From: Herbidospora sakaeratensis
Lineage (GTDB): Bacteria; Actinomycetota; Actinomycetes; Streptosporangiales; Streptosporangiaceae
Assembly (NCBI RefSeq): GCF_001570525.1
Contig: NZ_BBXC01000008.1
Location: 186,001 to 250,000, forward strand
Direction of reading: 5' to 3'
DNA length: 64,000 nucleotides
Shown here: positions 54,190 through 63,181 of the stretch, in pieces
Layout of the letters: the number at the start of each line of letters is the position of its first letter
Position numbering within the stretch: position 1 is the stretch's first letter
Program-made: the position numbers and the translations under genes
The notes under the pieces: generated by a model
Databases searched by the model: none
The model's input: the letters and a program-made list of their open reading frames with translations, nothing else
What the model was told of the DNA's origin: nothing

Positions 54190-57100
54190 TCAGCGCAGGG
54201 TCGAGCCCGCTCTTCCCTTGTGGACGCGCAACTGGGCCGGGATCCGGACCCGGAGTTCGGCGACGTGGCTGACCACGCCGACCGCGCGCCCTCCCTCGCG
54301 CAGGGAGTCGAGGATGTCGAGGACGTCGTCGAGGGTCTCCTCGTCGAGGGTGCCGAAGCCCTCGTCGACGAAGAGGGTGCCGATCTCCGCGCCGCCCGCC
54401 TCGGCCGCGACCACGTCGGCCAGGCCCAGAGCCAGCGCCAGTGACGTGATGAAGCTCTCGCCGCCCGAGAGGGTGGCCGGGTCGCGGTCGACGCCGGTCC
54501 AGGCGTCGAGGACGCGCAGCCCCAGGCCGCCGCCCGAGCGGCCGCGGTGTCCCGCCGTCTTCTTCACGTCGTACTGCAGCAGGTAGCGGCCGTCGGACAT
54601 GTGGGTGAGGCGCTCGTTGGCGGCGTCGGCGACCTGGCGCAGGCGTTCGCCGAGGACGTAGGACGACAACGGCATGTCCCACTGATTGTCGGGCGAGGTG
54701 CCGTTGGCGAGTTCGGCCATCCGGCGGGCCAGCCGGTGGCGGCGCTCGGCGGGGGCGCGGCGGGCCTGCGCTTCGGCGAGTTCGGCCGCCAGCGCCCTGA
54801 GCTGGGTGAGCCGGGCGACGGCGCCGTCGCGCGCGGACACCTGGACCGACCGGGCCGCGTCGGCCTCGTCGTGGGCCTGTTGCAGGCCGGGGAGGTCGGG
54901 CGCGGGCTGGGCGGCGGCGGCCTGCAGTTCGGGGTCGGCGAGGGTGCGCACCACGGCGGCCAGTTCGTCGCCCAGGTCGCGCAGGCGGCCGCCCATCTCG
55001 TCGATCTCGGCCGGGGTGCGGCGCGCGGCGGCCAGGTCGTCGAGCCCGGTGAAGCCCGCGTCGACGGCGGCGGCCAGCGCGGCGTTCCTGGCGGCGGCGA
55101 GCTCCCGCCCGGCCTCGTGGAGCGCTTCGGAGACCTCGGCGGCGCGGCGGTAGGCCTCGGTTTCGGCGCGGAGGCGTTCGACCCGCTCGTAGATGGAGGC
55201 GTCATCGCCCCGCAGCCGGTCGAGCCGGGCCTTGAGGTCGGACTCCTCATGGGCGAACCGGCCCCGGGCGGCCCGGGTCTCCATGAGCAGCGTGGTGTCG
55301 GCGCTCTCCTTGACCCTCAGGCCGCCGACCTCGCGGGTCAGGTGCTCGACGGCATGCCGGGCGGCGAGACGGCCGTCGAGAACGACGGTGAGCTCCTCGA
55401 CCGCCTGCCGCGCCTGGGCGAGCAGGGCGTGCGCGGCCGGAACATCGGGCCAGACCGCCGGTTCGGGCGGCAGCCGCTTCGCGTCCACGCCCAGGGAGAG
55501 GACCTCGCTCGCACCCCTGCCGAACCGATCCGCAGCTGCGAGGGCCGAGCCGCCACCATCGGCATCGCCAGCTTCACCAGCCTGATGCAAGCCCGTGAAG
55601 CTCGAGCCCCCACCACCACCACGATTGGGGAACTCCAGATCGGTGCCCCTGGTCATGGCCGCGACCTGGTGGCGCGCATCCGTGAGGAGGCCCGTCAGGG
55701 CGGTCGCCCTCGCCTCCGCTGCCAAGGCCGCGCCGATCGCCGCCGCCTCTGTCGTCAGGCGGGTGCGGCGGGAGGAGACCGTCTCGCCCGGATCGAGCGC
55801 GGCGGACAGGCGGACCTCGATGCGTTCCTCCTCCGCACGGGAGGTCTGCTGCCTCGTCTGGAGTTCCCGCAAGACCAAGGCGGTTTCGGCCTCCGCTTCG
55901 CGGACGTCGCCGAGGGCCGTCTCCAGGCGGGTGACCTCGTCGCGGTGGGCGGGTTCGCGGGCGGCGGCGGCCTCCACAACCGCCAGGTCGGTTCGGGCCT
56001 CCTCGCGGGCCTGTTCGGCTTCGGCCTGGGACAGGCCGTCGGCGGTGTCGGCGGCGCGTTCGTGCCGGCCCTCGAGGGTGGCGACCGTCGACTCGGCCGC
56101 CTCTCTGGCCGACTGGGCCGCGTCGGCCTCCGCCTGGGCGGCCTCCTCGTCGTCGGCGGTGGCCATCTCGGACGACGGCTCGGCCGGAGCGGGGTGGTCG
56201 GGGGAGCCGCAGACGGCGCACGGGTCGCCCTCGGCCAGGCGGGCGGCCAGCTCGGCGGCCATGCCGTCGATTCTGGCCTGGCGGATCTCGTGGAGGCGGT
56301 CGACGGCCGACTGGGCGGCGTCGACGGCGACGCGGCGGGCGTCTTCGGCGGCGGCCAGGTCGGCGGCGAGTTCGTCGCGGCGGATCACCGCTTCGAGCCG
56401 CTCCTCGGCCGCGACCAGGCGTGATCGGGCCGAGGGCAGGGCGGCGGCCTGTTCGCGCGAGGTGGCCAGGCGGGCGGCGGCCTCGGCCAGGAGGCCGGGC
56501 AGGGTGGTCAGGCGGTCGGCGAGTTCGGTCTCGACGCCCGCCAGGCGGGCGGCTTCGGTTTCGGCGGCCTCGCGGTCGGCCCGGAGCGCGGTCAGGCGTG
56601 ACTCCTCGCCGTCGAGGGCGTCGAGGCGGGCGAGTTCGTCGCGGCGGTCGCGTTCGAGGGTGGCGAGCTCCGGCTCGGCCAGGCCCGGGTGGCCGGCCGC
56701 CACGCGGGCGGCCGCGGCCTCGGCGAGGTCGGCGGTGATCGTGTCGCGGCGGCGGACGGCTTCGAGCAGGTCGGCCGCGCGTTCGCGGGCGGCCTCGGCG
56801 CCGGGCAGGGCGGCTTCGGCGACCGTGGCGGCGGCGCGGCGCTCTTCGGCCTCGGAGAGCTCGGCGGTGGCGGCCTCCAGGCGGTCGGCCGTCTCGCGCA
56901 GGCCCTTCTCCAGGGTCGCGATCTCGTCGTTGAGGTGTTCCTGCTCGCGGATCACGCCGTGGAGGCGGGCCTCGTCGCCGAGGGCCTCTTCCAGCCGGAC
57001 CAGTTCGTCGCGGCGGGTGCGTTCGGCTTTGCGGTGGTCGGTCTCGGCGAGGCCCGAGGCGCCCGCGTCGAAGGCCGCCGACGCGGCCGACGCCGTCTGC

Positions 57101-58077
57101 TCGCGGGCCGTCAGCTGGTCGAGCAGCGGGACGACGCGGGCCGCCGCCGCGGCCTCGGCCAGGATCGTCTCCAGGTCGGCGCGTTCGTCGGCGCGGGCCT
57201 CCAGCTCGTCGTGGCGGATGCGGGCCGCCGTGTGGCGGCGCCGGCGGTCGGCCAGGTCGCGGGCTTCGGCCAGGCGGTCGCGGGCCTGGCGGAGGGCCTC
57301 GTCGGAGACCGCCGCCTCGGCCGAGGTGACGGCGGCCGAGGCGGCGGCGAGCAGGGCCGACGACCAGTCGAGCGGGTCGTCGGCTTCGCCGGCGAGCGCG
57401 GCCAGTTCGGGGCCGGCCGCGCCGCGCATGCGGTCGGCGCGGGCGCGGACCTCCTCGGCGAGCCGCTCGGCGACCCGGCCGGTCTCCCGGCGGTGGTCGG
57501 CGAGCCACTTCTCCATGTCGGTGAACACCCGCACGGTGAACAGGCGCTCCAGCAGCTTGCGGCGGTCGTCGCCGGAGGAGCGCAGGAACCTGGCGAACTC
57601 GCCCTGCGGCAACATGACGACCTGGCCGAACTGCTCGGCGTTCATGCCGAGCAGGCCGCCGATGAAGTCGCCCGCCTCGTCGATCCGGGTGGTCACCGGG
57701 GCCCAGTCGCCGTCGCGGAGCTCCTGGACGATCACCTTGGCCTGCTCCTGGGTGGTGCCCTGCCCCCGGAGCTTGGGGCGGGCCCACGCGGGCGAGCGGG
57801 TGACGCGCAGGGTGCGGCCCCGGATCGTGGTCTCCAGCACGACCTGCGGCCCCCGGCCCGGGGGCGCGTGGTCGCAGCGCAGCGACCGGGCGTCGTTGCG
57901 CTGGCCGGGGACGACCCCGAACAGGGCGCAGCAGACGGCGTCGAGGATGGTGGTCTTGCCCGCCCCGGTGGGGCCGTGGATCAGGAAGAGCCCGGCCTCG
58001 CCGAGCCGGTCGAAGTCGACCTCCTCGGCGCCGGGGAAGGACCCGAAGGCCGAGATCGTCAGCCGGTGGAGGCGCAT
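54190..58077 (-). CDS. sbcC: SbcC, nuclease complex ATPase, extra long
   Basis: A 1295-residue SMC-like ATPase. The N head has GPTGAGKTTILDAV, and the C head LSGGESFITSLALALGLAD and LFVDEGFGTLDE. The zinc hook CAVC (about residue 617) sits between two very long coiled coils. With SbcD it trims hairpin and protein-blocked DNA ends. ATG 58077 shares one base with the sbcD stop. Residues about 808-870 form a Gly/Ser-rich insertion (RGGGGGSSFTGLHQAG) that breaks the second coiled coil; it is unusual and is treated as a finding. Confidence 0.9.
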   Translation of the reverse strand: MRLHRLTISAFGSFPGAEEVDFDRLGEAGLFLIHGPTGAGKTTILDAVCCALFGVVPGQRNDARSLRCDHAPPGRGPQVVLETTIRGRTLRVTRSPAWARPKLRGQGTTQEQAKVIVQELRDGDWAPVTTRIDEAGDFIGGLLGMNAEQFGQVVMLPQGEFARFLRSSGDDRRKLLERLFTVRVFTDMEKWLADHRRETGRVAERLAEEVRARADRMRGAAGPELAALAGEADDPLDWSSALLAAASAAVTSAEAAVSDEALRQARDRLAEARDLADRRRRHTAARIRHDELEARADERADLETILAEAAAAARVVPLLDQLTAREQTASAASAAFDAGASGLAETDHRKAERTRRDELVRLEEALGDEARLHGVIREQEHLNDEIATLEKGLRETADRLEAATAELSEAEERRAAATVAEAALPGAEAARERAADLLEAVRRRDTITADLAEAAAARVAAGHPGLAEPELATLERDRRDELARLDALDGEESRLTALRADREAAETEAARLAGVETELADRLTTLPGLLAEAAARLATSREQAAALPSARSRLVAAEERLEAVIRRDELAADLAAAEDARRVAVDAAQSAVDRLHEIRQARIDGMAAELAARLAEGDPCAVCGSPDHPAPAEPSSEMATADDEEAAQAEADAAQSAREAAESTVATLEGRHERAADTADGLSQAEAEQAREEARTDLAVVEAAAAREPAHRDEVTRLETALGDVREAEAETALVLRELQTRQQTSRAEEERIEVRLSAALDPGETVSSRRTRLTTEAAAIGAALAAEARATALTGLLTDARHQVAAMTRGTDLEFPNRGGGGGSSFTGLHQAGEAGDADGGGSALAAADRFGRGASEVLSLGVDAKRLPPEPAVWPDVPAAHALLAQARQAVEELTVVLDGRLAARHAVEHLTREVGGLRVKESADTTLLMETRAARGRFAHEESDLKARLDRLRGDDASIYERVERLRAETEAYRRAAEVSEALHEAGRELAAARNAALAAAVDAGFTGLDDLAAARRTPAEIDEMGGRLRDLGDELAAVVRTLADPELQAAAAQPAPDLPGLQQAHDEADAARSVQVSARDGAVARLTQLRALAAELAEAQARRAPAERRHRLARRMAELANGTSPDNQWDMPLSSYVLGERLRQVADAANERLTHMSDGRYLLQYDVKKTAGHRGRSGGGLGLRVLDAWTGVDRDPATLSGGESFITSLALALGLADVVAAEAGGAEIGTLFVDEGFGTLDEETLDDVLDILDSLREGGRAVGVVSHVAELRVRIPAQLRVHKGRAGSTLR

Positions 58078-59168
58078 CAGGCCATCGTCTCCTTGATGCG
58101 GCAGGCCATCGCGGCTTCTTCGAGGACACGTCGCTCGTCGGGGTCGGCCGCCTCGCCGCGGACCTCGCGGACGAAGTCGAGCGCCACGTCGATCTCGGGC
58201 CGCCCGGCCAGCCGGGGGCGCGCGGGCGCGGCCTCGGGCGCGTCGTCGGGGGCGAACTGGAGGTCGACGGTGTGGGGGAAGCGGGCCCGCAGCCGCTCCA
58301 TCGCGGCCTTCGGCCGGACCGGGTCGGTGAGGGTCGCCTGGATCCAGTCGCCGGACGGCGGGAGCGCCAGCAGGTCGTCGATCCGGCCCCGGAGCCGGGC
58401 GAGCCGGCGCGGCACCGGCGCGGGCACGAAGTCGATCGGGCCGCCGAGCTCGACCAGCCACGACCCCTTCACGTGGTCGGTCTCGGAGAAGGAGTAGGCG
58501 ATCGGGGAGCCGGAGTAGCGGACCGTCTCGCTCATGGTCTGGCGGCCGTGGAGGTGGCCGAGGGCCGTGTAGGCGGCCCCGTCGAAGACCCGCACGGGCA
58601 CGTGGGCCACCCCGCCGACGGTGATGTCGCGCTCGCTGTCGCTGGCCGCTCCCCCGGTGACGAAGGCGTGGGCCAGCACCACCTTGGCGGGGGCGGCGTC
58701 GTCGAGACGTACCCGATCCATGACGTGGGTCATGGCGGCCGTGTGGGTGCGCTCGGGGAGGTTCCACGGAGTGCGGACGAGCTCGGGCTCCAGGTAGGGA
58801 ATCCCGTAGAAGGCGACGTCGTTCACGACGATTGGGGACCATGCGCGGTGGGGGTCGGTGCGCAGGTGGATGCGGTCCATCAGGCCGGCGCCGAAGCCGA
58901 GCCGGACGGGCGAGTCGTGGTTGCCGCTGATGATCACCGTGTGCACGCCGAGACCGCGTAAGCGGCGCAGCGTCTCGTCGAACAGGGCGACCGCGTCGAC
59001 CGGCGGAAGCGCCCGGTCGTAGACGTCACCGGCCACCAGCACGACGTCGACCCGCTCGGACCTGGCGGTCTCGACCAGGTGGTCGGCGAACGCCGCCTGG
59101 GCCGGGAGCAGGCTCTCGCGGTGGAAGGACCGGCCCAGGTGCCAGTCGGACGTGTGCAGCAGCCGCAT
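58077..59168 (-). CDS. sbcD: SbcD, nuclease subunit
   Basis: A 363-residue metallophosphoesterase. HTSDWHLGRSFH (5-16), VVLVAGDVYDRA, IISGNHDSP and LGHLHGRQ give the full metal-binding set of the Mre11 family. It supplies the nuclease of the SbcCD complex. ATG 59168 starts at the conserved MRLLHTSDWH. It is first of the two-gene operon. Confidence 0.93.
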   Translation of the reverse strand: MRLLHTSDWHLGRSFHRESLLPAQAAFADHLVETARSERVDVVLVAGDVYDRALPPVDAVALFDETLRRLRGLGVHTVIISGNHDSPVRLGFGAGLMDRIHLRTDPHRAWSPIVVNDVAFYGIPYLEPELVRTPWNLPERTHTAAMTHVMDRVRLDDAAPAKVVLAHAFVTGGAASDSERDITVGGVAHVPVRVFDGAAYTALGHLHGRQTMSETVRYSGSPIAYSFSETDHVKGSWLVELGGPIDFVPAPVPRRLARLRGRIDDLLALPPSGDWIQATLTDPVRPKAAMERLRARFPHTVDLQFAPDDAPEAAPARPRLAGRPEIDVALDFVREVRGEAADPDERRVLEEAAMACRIKETMA

Positions 59169-59314
59169 GGCGCACGAAGCTAACAGGTCTCACCGACAAA
59201 TTGGGCCTCCCCTGAGACAACGGGATCACGTAATGACTTAACCTGGCGACCAGGGGGCATCGTAAGGAGGAAGGCACGACTCGGAATATGGACCATCCAT
59301 CGGGGAGCGGCCTG

Positions 59315-60793
59315 ATGACCGTTGGGCGGGGCACGCTGACGATCTTCGCCGGCGTCCTCGTGGCGCTGCTCGGAGTGATCGGCTACCTGCTGCCGCCGCC
59401 CGCGTTCGATCCGCCGCCCCTGGAGCCCCCGGCCGCCTTCCGCGACCTGCCGGCGCAGCCGTCGGCCGAGACGCGTCCTCCGCCGACGGTCTATCCGGTG
59501 ACCACCGAGACGATCACCGTGCCGGTCCGGGGCGACAACCTGGTCACCACGATCCGCACCCCGCAGGGCCCCGGCCCGTTCCCGGCGATGGTGTTCGTGC
59601 AGGGCTCGGGCTCCGGCGACCGGGGCGAGTTCACCTCCCAGGCCGAGTGGCTGGCCCAGCACGGCATCGTGACCCTCGCCTACGACAAGCGCACCCACGG
59701 CTACTCCTTCCGCAGCCGTGACTTCGGCCTGCTGGCCGACGACGCGGTGACCATGATCGAGCTGCTGCGCCAGCGGCCGTCCACCGACTCGGCGCGGACC
59801 GGCCTGTGGGGGGTCAGCGAGGGCGGCTGGGTGGTGCCGATCGCGGCGTCCCGGCATCCCGACATCGCCTACACGGTGCTGGTCTCCTCCCCCAACGTGT
59901 CGCCGATGCGGCAGGTCGCCTGGGCGCTCAACGAGCAGCTCCTGCGGCTGCACGCGCCGACCGGGGTGCGCGACCTGCTGACCCGGGCCATGGGCGGGGT
60001 GGGTTTCGACTTCCTCCGGTACGACAGCGCGCCCGCCCTCCACGGCATGCGGCAGCCCACCCTGGCCCTCTACGGCACCGGCGACCCGTCGATCCCGTTC
60101 GTGGAGAGCACCCAGACCCTGATCGACGCCAAGCCGGTCGACAACTACACGATCCGCTTCCTCGCCGGGGCCGACCACGCGATGCGGCGGCACGGCGGGC
60201 CGTTCGTGCCCGGCTACCTGCCGACTTTGGCCAACTGGATCACCGGCCTGCCGTCCCAGTCGCCGGTCAAGATCGCCGGCGCGAAGCCGGTCCAGCGCTT
60301 CGAGGCCACCGACGTGCCCGCCGCCCCCTGGTACGGCGCCAGCACCTTCCTCGGCCTCACCCTGACCCTGGCCGCCTTCGGCTACGTCGCGGCGCCGGTG
60401 ACCGAGATGTTCGTCCGGCTGCGCGGCCGTGACCTGCGGCACCAGACCAACACCCACGTGTGGCCGCCGATCCGGCGGCGGCTGTGGCGGATGATCTGGA
60501 CCAGCCTGGCGCTGCTGGCCTCGGTGCTGGCGTTCATCATGCTGATCGTGTTGTTCTCGGTGAACCAGGCCGGCGCCTGGCCCGCCGTGCAGGCGGGCTG
60601 GCTGGTGGTGCGGGTGCTGGCGGTGGTGATACTGGCCCAGGTGGTGGGCGCCACCGGCGCGGTGCTCGTGGGGCTGCGCGACGGGTGGGAGGTGACCCCG
60701 TCGCAGCAGGTGTCACTGACGGGCGTGCTCGGCGGCACCGCTCTGATGCTGGTCACCGCCGCCTATTACGGCCTGTTCGGCTTCCCCTGGTAG
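59315..60793 (+). CDS. Membrane-anchored alpha/beta hydrolase with C-terminal membrane domain
   Basis: A 492-residue protein. An N-terminal membrane helix (about 7-28) is followed by a serine hydrolase domain (about 60-330) with VFVQGSGSGDRG (oxyanion), WGVSEGGW (nucleophile Ser) and the histidine in GADHAMRRHGG. Then come about four membrane helices (C-terminal 135 residues). The active site probably faces outside the cell. The substrate is unknown; wall or lipid esters are plausible. ATG 59315 has GGGGAG at seven bases, better than ATG 59288. It overlaps the next gene by 81 bases tail to tail. Confidence 0.75.
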   Translation: MTVGRGTLTIFAGVLVALLGVIGYLLPPPAFDPPPLEPPAAFRDLPAQPSAETRPPPTVYPVTTETITVPVRGDNLVTTIRTPQGPGPFPAMVFVQGSGSGDRGEFTSQAEWLAQHGIVTLAYDKRTHGYSFRSRDFGLLADDAVTMIELLRQRPSTDSARTGLWGVSEGGWVVPIAASRHPDIAYTVLVSSPNVSPMRQVAWALNEQLLRLHAPTGVRDLLTRAMGGVGFDFLRYDSAPALHGMRQPTLALYGTGDPSIPFVESTQTLIDAKPVDNYTIRFLAGADHAMRRHGGPFVPGYLPTLANWITGLPSQSPVKIAGAKPVQRFEATDVPAAPWYGASTFLGLTLTLAAFGYVAAPVTEMFVRLRGRDLRHQTNTHVWPPIRRRLWRMIWTSLALLASVLAFIMLIVLFSVNQAGAWPAVQAGWLVVRVLAVVILAQVVGATGAVLVGLRDGWEVTPSQQVSLTGVLGGTALMLVTAAYYGLFGFPW

Positions 60794-61720
60794 GGCGTAG
60801 GCCAGCCAGCGGTCCATCTCGTCGAACACCTGCTTGCGCACCGGTTCGGCCGACAGCACGAGGTCGTGGACGCCGCCCGCCACCCGGACCACCGTGACGC
60901 GGGGGCCGATGCGGGTGGCGTACCGGGCGATCTGCTCGACGTCCAGAACGGTGTCGGTGTTGCGGACCTCCGGCGCGAAGTCCTTGACCCGCAGGCTCTG
61001 GTCGGAGCAGAGCACGAGCACCGGCGCGTCGACCCTGAGGCCGCTCTGCAGCCGGTGGTGGGCGCGGCGGATCGCGGCCAGCCAGGCGGCGTGCACGGGG
61101 AAGCCGCCCAGCGGCTTCCAGTCGAGGTCGTAGTCCCATTCGCCCTCGCGCGACAGGTGGATGCTGTCGCCGTAGACCGTCGAGGCGCCCACCGGCAGCA
61201 CCGCGCGGGCGGGCAGCCGCGCGAACACCCCCTTCAGCGCGTCGGCGACGCCCTTGACCAGGACCGGCACGTTGAGGTCGAGGAACGGGCTGTTGAGCAG
61301 GAGCGCCTGGACCAGCCCCCGGCCGCGTACCCGGTCGGCCCACAACGCGGCGACCAGCCCGCCGGTGGAGTGGCCGTTGACGACCAGTTCGTCGTGGTCG
61401 GCCCGGATGATCGCGACGGCGGCGTCGATCTCGGGGAAGTACTCGGTGACGCTCCGCACGAATCCGCGCGTCTGGTAGGGCAGCAGCGACCGGCCGTACT
61501 TGCGCAGGTCGAGCGCGAAGAACGAGACGCCCTGGGCCACGTAGTGGTCGGCCAGGTGGGCCTGGAAGAAGTAGTCGGTGAAGCCGTGCAGGTAGAGCAC
61601 CGCGCGGCGGGCTCCCGGCACGACCCGCCGGACCAGCGTCGCGACGACCTCGCCCTCGTCGTCGGGCGGCAGGGGGATGGCGACGACGTCGTAGTCCGCG
61701 CCCAGGATGTCCTCCGACAT
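60713..61720 (-). CDS. Alpha/beta hydrolase, lysophospholipase-like
   Basis: A 335-residue cytosolic hydrolase. LYLHGFTDYF is the oxyanion segment, VNGHSTGGLVA holds the nucleophile serine, an aspartate lies in the VLCSDQS region, and GGVHDLV the catalytic histidine. It resembles monoacylglycerol lipase/lysophospholipase-type enzymes. It overlaps the convergent hydrolase by 81 bases, so one may restrict expression of the other. Confidence 0.85.
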   Translation of the reverse strand: MSEDILGADYDVVAIPLPPDDEGEVVATLVRRVVPGARRAVLYLHGFTDYFFQAHLADHYVAQGVSFFALDLRKYGRSLLPYQTRGFVRSVTEYFPEIDAAVAIIRADHDELVVNGHSTGGLVAALWADRVRGRGLVQALLLNSPFLDLNVPVLVKGVADALKGVFARLPARAVLPVGASTVYGDSIHLSREGEWDYDLDWKPLGGFPVHAAWLAAIRRAHHRLQSGLRVDAPVLVLCSDQSLRVKDFAPEVRNTDTVLDVEQIARYATRIGPRVTVVRVAGGVHDLVLSAEPVRKQVFDEMDRWLAYALPGEAEQAVIGGGDQHQSGAAEHARQ

Positions 61721-61858
61721 GGGGTCAGAGTACGCGAACCGGGTGAATCGGCTACGAACTCGCCGGTGTCTGGAAGGTAAAGGCGTTCGGCCCCCTCGGA
61801 CGGTTCAATGTAATCGTGGCGACACGGTCCGTGACCACGTAATCGAGCATCTTCGGGG

Positions 61859-63181
61859 ATGGGCGTGCGGAAACCAGGTCAGGTGATCGGATGGGTCGCG
61901 TTGTCGGTGCTGTTCCCGGGGGTGGCCCATCTGCGGGCGGGCTGGCGGCGCACCGGCGCGTCGGTGCTGGCGGTCTATCTGTCGGGCGTCGCGGTGGTCA
62001 TCACGGTGGCGGCGCTCGCGGGGGCCGATCTGGCCGGGCGGCTGATCGGCCGTCTCGGGCTGCTGGCGGTCATGTCGGGCACGCTCGGCGTGGCGTGGTT
62101 CGTGCTCGTGGTGCACTCCTACGTCGTCCTGCGGCCCGGGCGGTTGTCGATGCCGGGCCAGTTGGTCTCAGGGGTGCTGACCGGCGTGCTGGCGGTCGGG
62201 TCGGCGCTGCCGTTCGGGCTGACCGCCCACTACGCGGCCGTCTCGCAGCGTACGCTCGACGGCCTGTTCAAGAGCTCGGGCGAGATGCCGACGGGCGAGC
62301 CGTTCGGCGGCCGCGACCGGGTCAACATCCTGCTGCTGGGCGGTGACCTGGCCGGCAACCGGGTCGGCGTGCGGACCGACAGCATCAACGTGGCCAGCGT
62401 CGACGTGCGCACCGGCCACACGGTCATGTTCGGGCTGCCGCGCAACCTCGAAGGGGTGCGGTTCCCGCAGGGCAGCCCGATGTACAACCACTTCCCCTTC
62501 GGCTTCCGGCTGCCGAGCGGCCCCGACGGCGCGCGCGAGGACCTGCTGTTCTCGGTCTGGGAGTACGCCGACCAGCACCCCGAGGTCTTCGGCGGGCGCA
62601 CCGGCATGGGCCCGGCCACCCTGAAGGAGACCGTCGGCGAGATCCTGGGGCTGCACGTCGACTGGTACACGCTGGTCAACATCGGCGGCTTCGCCAAGAT
62701 CATCGACGCGATCGGCGGCCTGGAGCTGACCGTCGCCGACAACGTCGTCTACGGCCGCCGCAACGAGGGCCTCATCCCGGCGGGCACCCGCAGGCTGACC
62801 GGCGAGCAGGCGTTGTGGTTCGCCCGCTCGCGCACCTTCTCCGACGACTACGCGCGGATGAAGCGGCAGAAGTGCGTGTTCGCGGCCCTGCTGGCCCAGG
62901 CCGAACCCGCCACGGTACTGACCCGCTTCACCGAGATCGCGGGCGCGACCGAGGGGCTGCTGCAGACCGACATCCCCGCGCCGATGCTCGAACACCTGGT
63001 GCCGCTCGCGGCGAAGACCAAGAAGGCCGGGGTGACCAGCATCCAGTTCGTGCCGCCGATGATCAGCACCGCGTCGCCCGACTGGACCCTGATCAGGAAC
63101 ACCGTCGCCCGCGCCCTCACGGGCGGGGGCGGCGCCTCCAGCAGTTCACCGAAGGGCCCGAAACTGGCCGAAGGCTGCTAG
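61859..63181 (+). CDS. LytR-CpsA-Psr (LCP) family ligase with four membrane helices
   Basis: A 440-residue protein. Four hydrophobic segments fill the first ~125 residues, more than the usual single helix of LCP proteins. The LCP domain (about 148-390) has NILLLGGD, RTDSINVASVD, GLPRNLEGVRFPQG and ARSRTFSDDYARMKRQ, with the Asp and Arg residues that bind the polyprenyl pyrophosphate. It attaches a polymer such as teichoic acid or arabinogalactan to peptidoglycan. ATG 61859 or GTG 61865 may be the start. Its TAG shares CTAG with the convergent gene's stop. Confidence 0.88.
   Translation: MGVRKPGQVIGWVALSVLFPGVAHLRAGWRRTGASVLAVYLSGVAVVITVAALAGADLAGRLIGRLGLLAVMSGTLGVAWFVLVVHSYVVLRPGRLSMPGQLVSGVLTGVLAVGSALPFGLTAHYAAVSQRTLDGLFKSSGEMPTGEPFGGRDRVNILLLGGDLAGNRVGVRTDSINVASVDVRTGHTVMFGLPRNLEGVRFPQGSPMYNHFPFGFRLPSGPDGAREDLLFSVWEYADQHPEVFGGRTGMGPATLKETVGEILGLHVDWYTLVNIGGFAKIIDAIGGLELTVADNVVYGRRNEGLIPAGTRRLTGEQALWFARSRTFSDDYARMKRQKCVFAALLAQAEPATVLTRFTEIAGATEGLLQTDIPAPMLEHLVPLAAKTKKAGVTSIQFVPPMISTASPDWTLIRNTVARALTGGGGASSSSPKGPKLAEGC

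Noticed and set aside
54547-58497. Long rightward ORFs opposite sbcC and sbcD
   Set aside because: They are antisense frames of well-supported SbcC/SbcD and carry no recognisable domain.
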